Below, piece after piece: positions 1 through 6,691 of a stretch of DNA of 42,896 bases; position 1 is the stretch's first letter, and each line of letters begins with the position of its first letter. Source of the DNA: a virus; IMG/VR virus record IMGVR_UViG_3300023171_000317, positions 1-42,896 of that record. One strand, written 5' to 3'. A model generated the notes under the pieces. It had not been told where the DNA came from. It saw nothing but the letters and a program-made list of their open reading frames with translations, and did not search any database. The position numbers and the translations under genes were made by a program.

Positions 1-270
1 GATGGCGGCAACGTCAAGCCGTACGTGCAGGTCACCTACGACCACGAGTTCGAGGACAGCAAGCAGGCCAGCGCCTGGCTGCAGACCATGCCGGACGTGG
101 GCATGTACAAGGTGCCGGGCCTGGAGTTCGACCGTGACTACGCCACCGCCGTGCTGGGTGCGCGCCTGAACCTGTGGGGCCTGAGCAGCAATATCGGCAT
201 GAGCACCACCACGATGCAGAAGCGCGCGCGTGACGTGTCGCTGTTCGCCAGCTTCGGCGCCAGCTTCTGA
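1..270 (+). CDS. Autotransporter beta-barrel C-terminus (partial, host gene)
   Basis: Open from the first base of the window in frame 1 to a TGA at 268-270, so only the last 89 codons are present. The fragment has alternating polar/hydrophobic strands (KPYVQVTYDHEF, ATAVLGARLNL, DVSLFASFGASF) and ends in a terminal Phe, the usual outer-membrane barrel signal. This fits the C-terminal translocator domain of a type V autotransporter, possibly the GDSL-esterase (EstA-like) kind found in Stenotrophomonas. The passenger is outside the window, so the activity cannot be read. The gene is followed by a hairpin terminator and then the tRNA, and belongs to the host chromosome. Confidence 0.75.
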   Translation, partial: DGGNVKPYVQVTYDHEFEDSKQASAWLQTMPDVGMYKVPGLEFDRDYATAVLGARLNLWGLSSNIGMSTTTMQKRARDVSLFASFGASF

Positions 271-328
271 CCCGACGTGCGCAGCGCCCGTTCGCGGGCG
301 CCGTGCACGGCAGCGGAAAGCGAGAAAC

Positions 329-360
329 AACGGGCGGCCCAGTGCCGCCCGTTGCCTTTC
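329..360 (+). terminator. Hairpin terminator of the autotransporter gene
   Basis: A perfect 10-bp inverted repeat, AACGGGCGGC / GCCGCCCGTT, with a 5-nt loop is followed by a modest T-containing tail (gcctttcat). It lies 58 bases after the stop codon of the upstream gene. Confidence 0.65.
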
Positions 361-394
361 ATACCCCCGCCCGAATAGACTTACGCCGCGCCTT

Positions 395-468
395 GCGGGT
401 GTAGCTCAATGGTAGAGCTGTAGCTTCCCAAGCTACTGACGAGGGTTCGATTCCCTTCACCCGCTCCA
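395..468 (+). tRNA. tRNA-Gly (anticodon CCC)
   Basis: A 74-nt cloverleaf with encoded CCA. The acceptor strands GCGGGTG and CACCCGC pair, the D-arm carries AGCTCAATGGTAGAGC, the anticodon stem GTAGC/GCTAC holds the loop TTCCCAA (anticodon CCC, reading GGG), and the T-arm carries GGTTCGATTCC. The integrase gene lies just downstream on the opposite strand, so this tRNA is the probable integration site; its 3' half would be restored by phage DNA after integration. Confidence 0.96.
421..468. other. Probable attL core in the tRNA-Gly 3' half
   Basis: Inferred from the tRNA followed directly by a leftward integrase operon, the standard arrangement for phages that integrate at tRNA 3' ends. The exact core cannot be set because no second copy of the tRNA 3' end (for example ending ttcacccgctcca) was found elsewhere in the window. 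attR therefore probably lies to the right of 42896. Confidence 0.55.
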
Positions 469-469
469 T

Positions 470-494
470 ATCTCCCAAGGCTTCGGGGGATTTT
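470..494 (+). terminator. Weak hairpin after the tRNA
   Basis: ATCTCCC and GGGGGAT can pair (one G-T wobble) around an 8-nt loop, followed by a short T run. It could terminate the tRNA transcript. It would lie on the phage side of the attachment core. Confidence 0.4.
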
Positions 495-496
495 GG

Positions 497-527
497 CCGC
501 TCCGCAATATCCGCACCGCTCCGCAAT
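497..527. repeat. Two 12-bp direct repeats beside attL
   Basis: CCGCTCCGCAAT occurs at 497-508 and again at 516-527, a 19-bp period. The first seven bases match the end of the tRNA (CCGCTCC). Position between the probable attachment core and the integrase operon suggests integrase or excisionase arm sites, but that is inference. Confidence 0.5.
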
Positions 528-540
528 TTCTATGCTCAGG

Positions 541-783
541 TCAGGCGTGGGTGTCGATCCAAGCCTTCAGCTGAGCTGCTTGCGAGGCCGTTTCGGCGTG
601 AAACGTCCACTCGTCCGGGTGAGGGTCGCAATCCCTGTACGTGCTGATTCCGGAAGGGGACGATCTTGGCTCTCCTGCCATGGACAGTGCCTCTAGAGCA
701 GCTTCGATCCGAGCCCGCATCGACTCGGGGCCGCGAATCACTGCGCCGTCCACAGTGATTGTGTTGTCGGGTTTGATCTGCAT
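541..783 (-). CDS. Hypothetical phage protein at the operon end
   Basis: Not recognised. About 80 residues, mixed alpha/beta: an N-terminal strand pair (MQIKPDNTITVDGAVIRG) then a helix (SMRARIEAALEAL). I chose the ATG at 783, which has a GGGGT about 8 bases upstream; an in-frame GTG at 843 would add 20 residues. It is the last gene of the leftward operon, between integrase and attL. A longer frame (536-1000) on the same strand overlaps the integrase end and has a composition typical of a shadow frame. Confidence 0.6.
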   Translation of the reverse strand: MQIKPDNTITVDGAVIRGPESMRARIEAALEALSMAGEPRSSPSGISTYRDCDPHPDEWTFHAETASQAAQLKAWIDTHA

Positions 784-896
784 TCGAATGACCCCATTTG
801 GCGAACCCTGATGGTCGCGCAGCTCCTGGCCCCTGTCGATCACGCTTGCCTGACGTTACCGTAACGCCTCGGCCAGCCGCTTTGCTGCCATTAAGG

Positions 897-1937
897 TCAG
901 CGTGTAGGCGTGGCTTTTGAGCCCCTCTTCTTTCGCACGTAGATCTCGGTTGTCGTGACCGATGAGTGGCCCAGCTGGGCCTGCGCTTCGCGAATGTCAT
1001 TTGCCGAATCGGCCTTGTCCGTTCCTGCCTTCGCGCGCAGGTCCCGGAACTGAAACTCCCCCTTTACAATGCCGGCGTCATCGCGCGCCTTGTCAAACCG
1101 GTAGCGCAGCGCTGCGCGGCCGAGCGCCAGGCCGCTGTCGTCCACGATCAAGCGGGTGCTGTATGGCTTGGATCTGCCGTCGGGTAGCTTCTCGCTTTTC
1201 CGCTTTGCGATCCGCTCCAGCAATGCCGCGAGCTCGCCTGTGATCTCCATGATCACCTTGTTGGTGGACTTGGCCTGCGTGATGGCCAAGCCGCGAGGGG
1301 TGATCTGGCGCATATCCATGGACCAGACGTCGCCGACGCGCTGGCCGGTCAGGTATGCAAGGTCCATGGCGTCGCGCAGTGAGGCGTCGGCGTGGCGGTA
1401 GACCGCCTGGAACACCTCGTCCTCCACGTACACGCCGCGGCCAGATTCCTTGTTCCGCCGGATGCCCTCGCACGGATTGGGGAGGTCGGTGACGCCTTTG
1501 CCGCGCGCCCAGTTCCACATGTGCGAGAACAGGGAGACCTCCCGGTTGGCGATCACCTTGGAAGGGCGCCAGTCCAGGTACTGCCGGATGTTGATCGGTC
1601 GGATCGCCTCGAACGGCGCCGGCGGCGCGTCGAAGAAGCTCAGCAGTGCAGTGATGCAGCGGTTGTTGAGGCGTTGGGTTGTCACTGCCTTGGTCGGCAC
1701 GACCTCGGCCTGGTAGCGCTGGGCCACATGGCGGAAGGTGACGACCGCGGCGGCTGGGATCGTGTTGGCATGTTCGAACTCGGCCCACTTCTTGATCGCC
1801 ACACCGTAGTCGCTGCCCAGCGGCGTCTCCTTCCGGGGCCTCCCGCCGTGATCGTAGTAGTAGTGCACCACGCCGGACTTCTGCCGGCGTGCGCGGAACC
1901 GGGGGATGGCCCCCGGCTTGCTCGGCTTCCTTCCCAT
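897..1937 (-). CDS. int: Tyrosine-family site-specific integrase
   Basis: 346 residues, typical for a phage integrase. It would catalyse attP x attB recombination, here at the adjacent tRNA-Gly. An N-terminal basic, aromatic arm-binding part (1-60) precedes a core-binding domain (about 65-160) and the catalytic domain (165-340). Visible catalytic residues are Arg200 (LTGQRVGD), Lys223 (QAKSTNK), Arg301 (FRDLR), His324 (LGHSS) and Tyr333 (EIYVRK). The first residue of the usual His-x-x-Arg box is Arg298 instead of His. The ATG directly abuts the TAA of the upstream DUF4224 gene, so the two are probably co-translated. Transcription runs toward the tRNA. Confidence 0.95.
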   Translation of the reverse strand: MGRKPSKPGAIPRFRARRQKSGVVHYYYDHGGRPRKETPLGSDYGVAIKKWAEFEHANTIPAAAVVTFRHVAQRYQAEVVPTKAVTTQRLNNRCITALLSFFDAPPAPFEAIRPINIRQYLDWRPSKVIANREVSLFSHMWNWARGKGVTDLPNPCEGIRRNKESGRGVYVEDEVFQAVYRHADASLRDAMDLAYLTGQRVGDVWSMDMRQITPRGLAITQAKSTNKVIMEITGELAALLERIAKRKSEKLPDGRSKPYSTRLIVDDSGLALGRAALRYRFDKARDDAGIVKGEFQFRDLRAKAGTDKADSANDIREAQAQLGHSSVTTTEIYVRKKRGSKATPTR

Positions 1938-2144
1938 TTATGCAACCTTGCTCGGGGTCCATGTCAGCGCCTGCTTGGCGCTCGCGCTCGTTCCTTCAAC
2001 GCTGGAGCGCAGCACGACAGGCCAGTCGTGCGCGTCCAGGTAGTGCTTGATCCCGTTCTTGCGAAGAAAGGCAGCTTGGCGCGCGCGCTGTGGCGTGCGG
2101 CACAGGGTGACGATCTCATCGCGCGATAGGAACATGTCAGCCAC
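1938..2144 (-). CDS. DUF4224 domain protein, possible excisionase
   Basis: 68 residues from a GTG start (VADMFLSRDEIVTLC...). The pattern LSRDEIVTLCRTPQRARQAAFLRKNGIKHYLDAHDWPVV matches DUF4224, a small family commonly found directly beside phage integrases. The start overlaps the upstream stop by 8 bases (GTGGCTGA) and GGGTGG lies just upstream. Function is not established. The helix-turn-helix-like N-terminus and constant partnership with integrase suggest a recombination directionality role, which is inference. Confidence 0.75.
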   Translation of the reverse strand: MADMFLSRDEIVTLCRTPQRARQAAFLRKNGIKHYLDAHDWPVVLRSSVEGTSASAKQALTWTPSKVA

Positions 2145-2433
2145 TGGCCACCCGTCCTTCGCCCGGCATCGGTAGGCGCATCTGGATAACGTTGTCCGCC
2201 GGCGCCGCGATCGTGGGGAGCACCTTTCGTGCGCAGCGGGCGGGGCGGTTGATGCGGCGCCACTCAGAGAGGGCCGCATCCGGCTCGGCGTGCTTGCTGG
2301 TCATCCGGCATTTGCACTCGACGAAGTGGCCGCCGCCGGCGGCGATGCTGCGCAGGTCGTGGATGTGGCGCGCGCGGTGCCCGGCGGCGCAGTCCGGTAG
2401 CCCTTCGGGGTGGCTGATATGTCGCTGGGTCAT
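2137..2433 (-). CDS. Hypothetical phage protein
   Basis: 98 residues, not recognised. It is rich in His and Cys in the first half (DCAAGHRARHIHD, HFVECKCR), which could bind a metal. The ATG overlaps the methyltransferase stop (ATGA), and its own stop overlaps the DUF4224 start, so it is an ordinary member of the leftward operon. Confidence 0.7.
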   Translation of the reverse strand: MTQRHISHPEGLPDCAAGHRARHIHDLRSIAAGGGHFVECKCRMTSKHAEPDAALSEWRRINRPARCARKVLPTIAAPADNVIQMRLPMPGEGRVASG

Positions 2434-3863
2434 GCTGCCTTCTCCAGAGCGGCCTGAGTGGCCGCGTCAATACGGGTTCCAATCCACCTGATAACGGGCA
2501 CGGCGAAGCTGTTGCCGAGGATCTTGTAGCGAGGGCCGTCGGCCATCGGCTTGCCCTTTGGGTTCAACACCAGAGTCCAATTGTCCGGCGCGCCTTGCAG
2601 GCGCTCGCACTCGATCGGCGTAAGTCGTCGAACTTGAGTGGGGGTCAGGAGGGCAGGGGCTGGGCTGTTGGCGTCCAGGCATGTCGTGCGCTCTTCAAAC
2701 ACCTTTCCGGCGTTGTTGCTGGATGTGTTGTGGAGCTTGGTGGTGTACGCAACTGCGACCTGGCCGCCGGCATTCGCGTGGCTGCCGACGTGGCCCATTG
2801 CGCGAAGTGTCGGGGACACGTCTTCGCTTACGCTCCTGGTTGGATCGCTGTCCTTGCAGCCAAACGCCAGGTAGGTCGTTTGCTTCATTCCAGGCTGCGC
2901 GGCGAGAGCTCCCGCTACGGTCACCTCGCGCACTTCGTCACGCTGGTTCTGGGCAAATGCGACCACTGGAACCAGTGGGGTTCCTCGACCGGTTCCGTCC
3001 TCGCTGGCGTCAACCCCATCGGCCCGCAGGGTGTGAGCTACGGCGGGGATCAGGAGACCGGCGTGCGCGTCCTGTTGCGTGGCGCTGCCGGCCGCTTTAG
3101 GGTTTGCCGAGAGCGTGCCGGCGACTTGCTGGATGAGGCCCGTCCCGCCATCGACTTCGGCGCGGATGCCAGGCCCGTGACTGCTTCCAGCGCCTGCCGT
3201 AAGGGTTGGGGCAGGTCTTTCCCCCTGCCGTCGGCGCGGCGCAGAATCCCCGCGCATGCGGTCGGGCTCAAGAAGTACCGGGGGTCGATCGGACCAGTTT
3301 CCAGTATCGAGGACAGCGAACACGCGACGGCGCCGCTGCGCCACTCCGAACCACTGCGCGTCAAGCACGGCCCATTCGACGAGGCCGTTGTCACCCAGCG
3401 CAACGCCTTCGGATCCCCACCCACCTGCGGGGACAGGGAGCTCGGATCCTGCCATTGCACCAACCACGACAGCAAAGTCTCGCCCCTGGTTGCTGCTGAA
3501 GGCGCCTGGGACGTTCTCCCAGACGAGCCAGCGTGCCCCGCAAAAATGTCGAGCTGCATTGAAGATCCTCATTTGCTGATGGAACAGGCTGGACCGCGCG
3601 CCGCCGAGGCCAGCGCGGCGTCCAGCGACGGACAGGTCCTGGCAGGGGCTGCCGCCGATCACGACGTCGATGGCGCCGAGTGCCTTGATCTGTTCGTCGG
3701 TGATATCGGAGACGCTGCCGAGATTCGGCGCTTCGGGGAGGCGGTGACGGAGCAAGGCGCACGCGGCGGGATCGATCTCGGCCACGGCAACGCATTCCCA
3801 GCCGAGCGGTGCCCAGGACAGGTGCGCGGCTTCCATGCCCGAGAAGAGGGATAGGTATCGCAT
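2430..3863 (-). CDS. dcm: DNA cytosine-5 methyltransferase (Dcm type)
   Basis: 477 residues. It transfers a methyl group from S-adenosylmethionine to C5 of cytosine in phage and host DNA. Motifs in order: motif I LSLFSGMEAAHL (4-15), motif IV GGSPCQDLS with the catalytic Cys74, motif VI ENVPG (116-120), motif VIII QRRRRVF (176-182), motif IX RRLTPIECERLQG (412-424) and motif X YKILGNSF (446-453). The target-recognition part (about 190-405) is long and carries a recurring short motif (APTLTAG, VAGTLSA, VAHTLRA, VSPTLRA). No restriction enzyme gene is adjacent, so this is probably an orphan enzyme protecting phage DNA. It overlaps the genes on both sides by 4 bases (ATGA). Confidence 0.93.
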   Translation of the reverse strand: MRYLSLFSGMEAAHLSWAPLGWECVAVAEIDPAACALLRHRLPEAPNLGSVSDITDEQIKALGAIDVVIGGSPCQDLSVAGRRAGLGGARSSLFHQQMRIFNAARHFCGARWLVWENVPGAFSSNQGRDFAVVVGAMAGSELPVPAGGWGSEGVALGDNGLVEWAVLDAQWFGVAQRRRRVFAVLDTGNWSDRPPVLLEPDRMRGDSAPRRRQGERPAPTLTAGAGSSHGPGIRAEVDGGTGLIQQVAGTLSANPKAAGSATQQDAHAGLLIPAVAHTLRADGVDASEDGTGRGTPLVPVVAFAQNQRDEVREVTVAGALAAQPGMKQTTYLAFGCKDSDPTRSVSEDVSPTLRAMGHVGSHANAGGQVAVAYTTKLHNTSSNNAGKVFEERTTCLDANSPAPALLTPTQVRRLTPIECERLQGAPDNWTLVLNPKGKPMADGPRYKILGNSFAVPVIRWIGTRIDAATQAALEKAA

Positions 3864-4273
3864 CAGACGTCCTCCCGCAGCCTGGTGCGCCGGTCACGCG
3901 GCGGCTTGACGGTGGCCAGGGTGGTGGGCGGGCTGCTCGCCCGGTCGACCGTGCTGTCTTCCAAGCGGCGGGGCGAGCGGGTAAAGTGCTGCCGCCAATT
4001 CATCAAATCGTCTCGATGACAGACACCCCCTCGCGCCGTACCCTTCGCGGAACTCTTTCCGGGCACAATTTCGTCGTGCTGGTTACGGAGGTCGGAGCAG
4101 GGCTCTTCGATTACAGCGTCACGGTCGATGGGGAACCGGTTCCCTTGAAGAAGGCCGGTCGAATTCTGAGTAAGGGTGACGCGCTCCAGCTCGGCGTTGC
4201 CGCTGCCGAAATCCACATTGGTGCGTTGCCTCGCGGCTAGGGATAGCGCTGCGGACTGGCTGGTGTCAGCCAT
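3863..4273 (-). CDS. Hypothetical protein, doubtful (competes with an antisense frame)
   Basis: 136 codons. Its position fits the operon: the ATG overlaps the upstream stop by 8 bases (ATGGCTGA) and its TGA overlaps the methyltransferase ATG. Against it, the protein looks low in structure and resembles no family I know, and a well-formed frame lies antisense inside it (4016-4240). An internal ATG at 4003 would leave a 46-residue protein. At most one of the two antisense frames may be real. Confidence 0.45.
   Translation of the reverse strand: MADTSQSAALSLAARQRTNVDFGSGNAELERVTLTQNSTGLLQGNRFPIDRDAVIEEPCSDLRNQHDEIVPGKSSAKGTARGGVCHRDDLMNWRQHFTRSPRRLEDSTVDRASSPPTTLATVKPPRDRRTRLREDV
4016..4240 (+). 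CDS. Small hypothetical protein antisense to the early operon
   Basis: 74 residues starting MTDTPSRRTLRG. It has a protein-like pattern of beta strands (HNFVVLVTEVG, FDYSVTVDGEPV) and a balanced composition. No Shine-Dalgarno sequence and no clear promoter were seen upstream. It would be the only rightward gene inside the leftward operon. Not recognised. Confidence 0.4.
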   Translation: MTDTPSRRTLRGTLSGHNFVVLVTEVGAGLFDYSVTVDGEPVPLKKAGRILSKGDALQLGVAAAEIHIGALPRG

Positions 4274-4937
4274 TGCCCACCCCCGGCGCTGCATCGCGCT
4301 GGCGCAACAGGTTGCGCGGCTCAATCAGGTTCACGTCGGTGCGCTCCATTACATCCACCGGGTCGCAGGTTCCACCGAAGTCGAGGATGCGGTCGCGGCC
4401 CGATTCCAGTAGCCGCACGTATGCCTGGTACAGGCGCCGCAACGGGCCCAGGTCGATGCCCTGCGCGGGCGAGTAGCATTCAGCCGCTTCCATCGCGTTC
4501 TGCCACGGGCAGTTGTCGCTGCTGTGCTCCCCGATCTCCACGCCGGTGATGCGCTCGATGTGGGACGCCAAGTCGTCAGCCACTTCGTGGTAGCGGTCGC
4601 GCTGATCGATCGTTTCGCCAAGGGCACGGTCGAGCTGTTCGGCATTCCACCCCGGCTGGCGGGCGGCAAGAGAGTCGCGCAACAGACGTTCTAGAACCTC
4701 CACACCTTTCGTCCACCCGTTGAGGCCCACCGTCGGCAAGGCATCCTGGATCCGCTGAAGTACCGCGCGGTCTTCGCCGCTGATGTGCAAGCCATCCCCC
4801 TGCACCTCGCCAACCTGCTGCTCGCCAGTTGCGGCGAGGTGCTGGGCCAGCGCGCAACGCGACACGGATGTCGCGTTACCTCCGGAACTGAGGGCTTTGT
4901 GCGCCACAGATGGCGCTTTGTGCTTGTCGGTCATCAT
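4266..4937 (-). CDS. Hypothetical early phage protein (EAD/Ea22-like)
   Basis: 223 residues from tandem ATG codons (4937 and 4934) preceded by GAAGGGAAG. The C-terminal half carries the stretch EIGEHSSDNCPWQNAMEAAE, which I associate with lambda-like early-left proteins of unknown role. A central acidic helical region (about 90-140) could be a coiled coil. It overlaps the upstream stop at ATGATGA. No enzymatic motif was seen. Confidence 0.7.
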   Translation of the reverse strand: MMTDKHKAPSVAHKALSSGGNATSVSRCALAQHLAATGEQQVGEVQGDGLHISGEDRAVLQRIQDALPTVGLNGWTKGVEVLERLLRDSLAARQPGWNAEQLDRALGETIDQRDRYHEVADDLASHIERITGVEIGEHSSDNCPWQNAMEAAECYSPAQGIDLGPLRRLYQAYVRLLESGRDRILDFGGTCDPVDVMERTDVNLIEPRNLLRQRDAAPGVGNG

Positions 4938-5473
4938 GGCTGGCTTCCCTTCTCGTGGTCTTTGATGCGGTCGATGAGGTAGGTGGTTTCGTTGCGCCAC
5001 TTGGCGCGTTCGAGCGGGCTGAGGAACTTGGTCAGGTACTGGAGCTTTTCGAGCGGCTCGATCAGCCAGGTGATGCGGAAGGGCATGGAGGAGCGGTGGT
5101 CGCGGAGCGGGGCGTGCGGCCGGCAGTCCGGCCCTGCGAGCCACTCGGCTTCGTCGCAGTCCAGACACCTGCCGTCACCGTTACTTCCGGGCGGCCAGCG
5201 GTGCTGCTGCTTTCCGACCGGCGGGTGCAGGTAGAGCGCGCGGATCACCAGGTTGCGGCGGCTCGGGTGCGTCACGTCGCCCGGCTCGGCCTCTTCCCAT
5301 GGATCGTTGGTGCCGCGGCGCCGACACTCGTAGCGAACTGGCTTCTGCATGCCATACAGCTGCTCCATGAGGGCCTTCGCCCAGGCAGCGGCAACCTCGG
5401 CGGGCACTGGCTCGCCGGCGGCGCCGGCGCGGCGCATGGCGCGCACGGTGGAGGCCACGGTCGGGTCAGCCAT
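4934..5473 (-). CDS. Hypothetical phage protein with a Cys-rich centre
   Basis: 179 residues (MADPTVASTVRAMRRAG...). Residues around 105-125 contain CLDCDEAEWLAGPDC, a possible zinc-binding cluster, and the C-terminus is helical (PLEKLQYLTKFLSPLERAKW). The start overlaps the preceding gene by 8 bases. Not recognised beyond being a conserved-looking member of the operon. Confidence 0.65.
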   Translation of the reverse strand: MADPTVASTVRAMRRAGAAGEPVPAEVAAAWAKALMEQLYGMQKPVRYECRRRGTNDPWEEAEPGDVTHPSRRNLVIRALYLHPPVGKQQHRWPPGSNGDGRCLDCDEAEWLAGPDCRPHAPLRDHRSSMPFRITWLIEPLEKLQYLTKFLSPLERAKWRNETTYLIDRIKDHEKGSQP

Positions 5474-5648
5474 CGCGGCCGCGCCTCCACGCGTCGGGCA
5501 CCTGGGTGGCGCAGAGCAGGGCGCCCATGAGCAGGTAGACGCCGGTGTCCTGGATGCCTTGCCAGGCCATGGCGAAGGCGATGGTCGCGAGCAGGGCGCC
5601 GAGCAGCACCAGGCCACCGGCACGCCAGTGGCGGATCAGCCTGCGCAT
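5466..5648 (-). CDS. Small two-helix membrane protein
   Basis: 60 residues from an ATG at 5648. Two hydrophobic segments (LVLLGALLATIAFAMAW and VYLLMGALLCATQV) are separated by a short polar turn, with a basic start (MRRLIRHWR) and end. It probably sits in the inner membrane. It overlaps both neighbours, so it is translated with the operon. Function unknown. Confidence 0.65.
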   Translation of the reverse strand: MRRLIRHWRAGGLVLLGALLATIAFAMAWQGIQDTGVYLLMGALLCATQVPDAWRRGRDG

Positions 5649-5770
5649 CGGATCTGCTCCATCAGGGCAGCGAAGTGCTCTTCCTCGCGGCGCTGCAGCC
5701 AGGCGGTGGCCACGAGGGCACCGGCGACGAAGCCGACGATCAGGCCGAAGGCGAAGTCGATCGCACTCAT
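5636..5770 (-). CDS. Very small single-pass membrane protein
   Basis: 44 residues: MSAIDFAFGLIVGFVAGALVATAW forms one transmembrane helix with glycine spacing, followed by a charged tail (LQRREEEHFAALMEQ). The ATG overlaps the upstream stop (ATGA-type junction), and the end overlaps the next gene by 13 bases. Function unknown. Confidence 0.6.
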   Translation of the reverse strand: MSAIDFAFGLIVGFVAGALVATAWLQRREEEHFAALMEQIRCAG

Positions 5771-5955
5771 GCCGCGTCGCCTCCCGGCGCAGGACGGGCA
5801 GCGAGGGCGCGCGCTGCCAGGCGGTTCTGGACATCCTTCGAGTACCCGGCGCGGACCAGCTGGCCGACGGCGGCGCGGGAATCCCAGCCGCAGGCGATGG
5901 CCTGCCGGCGGACGGACTGGGCGCGGTAGAACTGCTCGGTGGTCGTGACGCTCAT
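5767..5955 (-). CDS. Hypothetical phage protein
   Basis: 62 residues (MSVTTTEQFYRAQSVRR...), helical and basic, not recognised. It shares short overlaps with the genes on both sides, as expected for the tightly packed leftward operon. Confidence 0.6.
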   Translation of the reverse strand: MSVTTTEQFYRAQSVRRQAIACGWDSRAAVGQLVRAGYSKDVQNRLAARALAARPAPGGDAA

Positions 5956-6191
5956 TCGGCACCGCCTTCGAGTCGAGCCAGCGTGTTGCGCAGCTCTTCG
6001 ATACGGCGCCGGTCCTTTGCTGCATCGATTTGGTAGCCAGCCGCCACGCGCGCCGAGGCGGCGCGGTTCGGGTTTGCTGGGTTGTTCGCGCGGCGCTCGA
6101 AGTGGCGCGCCCGGCGTGATGCGCCTCGCTCCAGGCGAATCCACCATGCGAGGTTGCTGCGCAGTTGCTGGATCGCAGGGGACGCGCTCAT
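5952..6191 (-). CDS. Hypothetical helical phage protein
   Basis: 79 residues, strongly basic and helical (RSNLAWWIRLERGASRRARHF; IDAAKDRRRIEELRNTLARLE). The C-terminal heptads could form a coiled coil. It overlaps both neighbours by 4 bases. Not recognised. Confidence 0.6.
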   Translation of the reverse strand: MSASPAIQQLRSNLAWWIRLERGASRRARHFERRANNPANPNRAASARVAAGYQIDAAKDRRRIEELRNTLARLEGGAE

Positions 6192-6427
6192 GCCTGCACC
6201 TCCACCAGGTCGGCGTTGCCGAGCTGCAGGGCGCCGATGCGCATGCCGGTGCGGATGTGGTTGGCGCGCAGTTCGAGCGCGGCGCTGGAGCCCTTCATGG
6301 CGAGCTCGGCCCATTCGGCGGGCGAGAGGTTGATCTCGACGGTGCCGAAGGAGATGGCGACGGTATCGGTGGCGTGCACGGCTTTGACCGTGACGGGACC
6401 GGAAGCGGTGAAGGCAGCGAAAGCCAT
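6188..6427 (-). CDS. First gene of the leftward early operon, hypothetical
   Basis: 79 residues (MAFAAFTASGPVTVKAV...), mostly beta strands then a helix (SPAEWAELAMKGSSAALELR). A GGAG lies about 8 bases before the ATG. The leader from the predicted leftward promoter is about 44 nt. Position corresponds to the first gene after pL in lambdoid phages, but no similarity to an N-type antiterminator is visible. Confidence 0.65.
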   Translation of the reverse strand: MAFAAFTASGPVTVKAVHATDTVAISFGTVEINLSPAEWAELAMKGSSAALELRANHIRTGMRIGALQLGNADLVEVQA

Positions 6428-6478
6428 GGAGGACTCCGAGCCCCGGCCCGGATGGGCTGTTACTGGGGCGACGGAGTT

Positions 6479-6507
6479 AGGTTAGGAGAAGCTAATCAGC
6501 CAGTCAA
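6479..6507 (-). promoter_or_regulatory. Leftward early promoter (pL-like)
   Basis: On the minus strand, -35 TTGACT (plus-strand 6502-6507), a 17-bp spacer and -10 TAACCT (6479-6484). The -35 box lies in the gap between two repressor operators and the downstream operator overlaps the spacer and -10, as at the rightward promoter. Confidence 0.75.
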
Positions 6508-6520
6508 TAGGAGTGGCTAA
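6482..6520. promoter_or_regulatory. Left operator pair (25-bp spacing)
   Basis: Two palindromic 14-mers, TTAGGAGAAGCTAA (6482-6495) and ATAGGAGTGGCTAA (6507-6520), start 25 bp apart. They match the TTAG-N6-CTAA sites beside the repressor gene, so CI and/or Cro probably bind both clusters. Confidence 0.8.
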
Positions 6521-6536
6521 CTTTAACCGGCTTTGG

Positions 6537-6575
6537 ATGAACGAAAATGATTTCGTTCATTGATTCGTTCATTGA
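6537..6575. repeat. Inverted repeat plus 12-bp tandem repeat
   Basis: ATGAACGAAA (6537-6546) and TTTCGTTCAT (6551-6560) form a perfect 10-bp inverted repeat with a 4-nt spacer. TTCGTTCATTGA is repeated exactly in tandem at 6552-6563 and 6564-6575. The sequence is AT-rich, differs from the CI operators, and lies upstream of the rightward two-gene unit. It looks like a separate operator. Confidence 0.7.
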
Positions 6576-6691
6576 ATCGTTAGGCGATTTGGAGGTGGGA
6601 CACACAGTTCGTATTTCTACTAATGACTCTGAAGCCGGCTGCGCCGTATCATGCGTTCGGCCCAGGATGGGCGTAACAGGGGATAGCTTGT

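Noticed and set aside
536-1000. 154-codon minus-strand frame at the operon end
   Set aside because: Overlaps both the small hypothetical gene and the integrase end; Arg/Ser/Gly-rich shadow composition.
2595-3854. 419-codon plus-strand frame over the methyltransferase
   Set aside because: Antisense to a gene with all cytosine-methyltransferase motifs; no start signal or family pattern.
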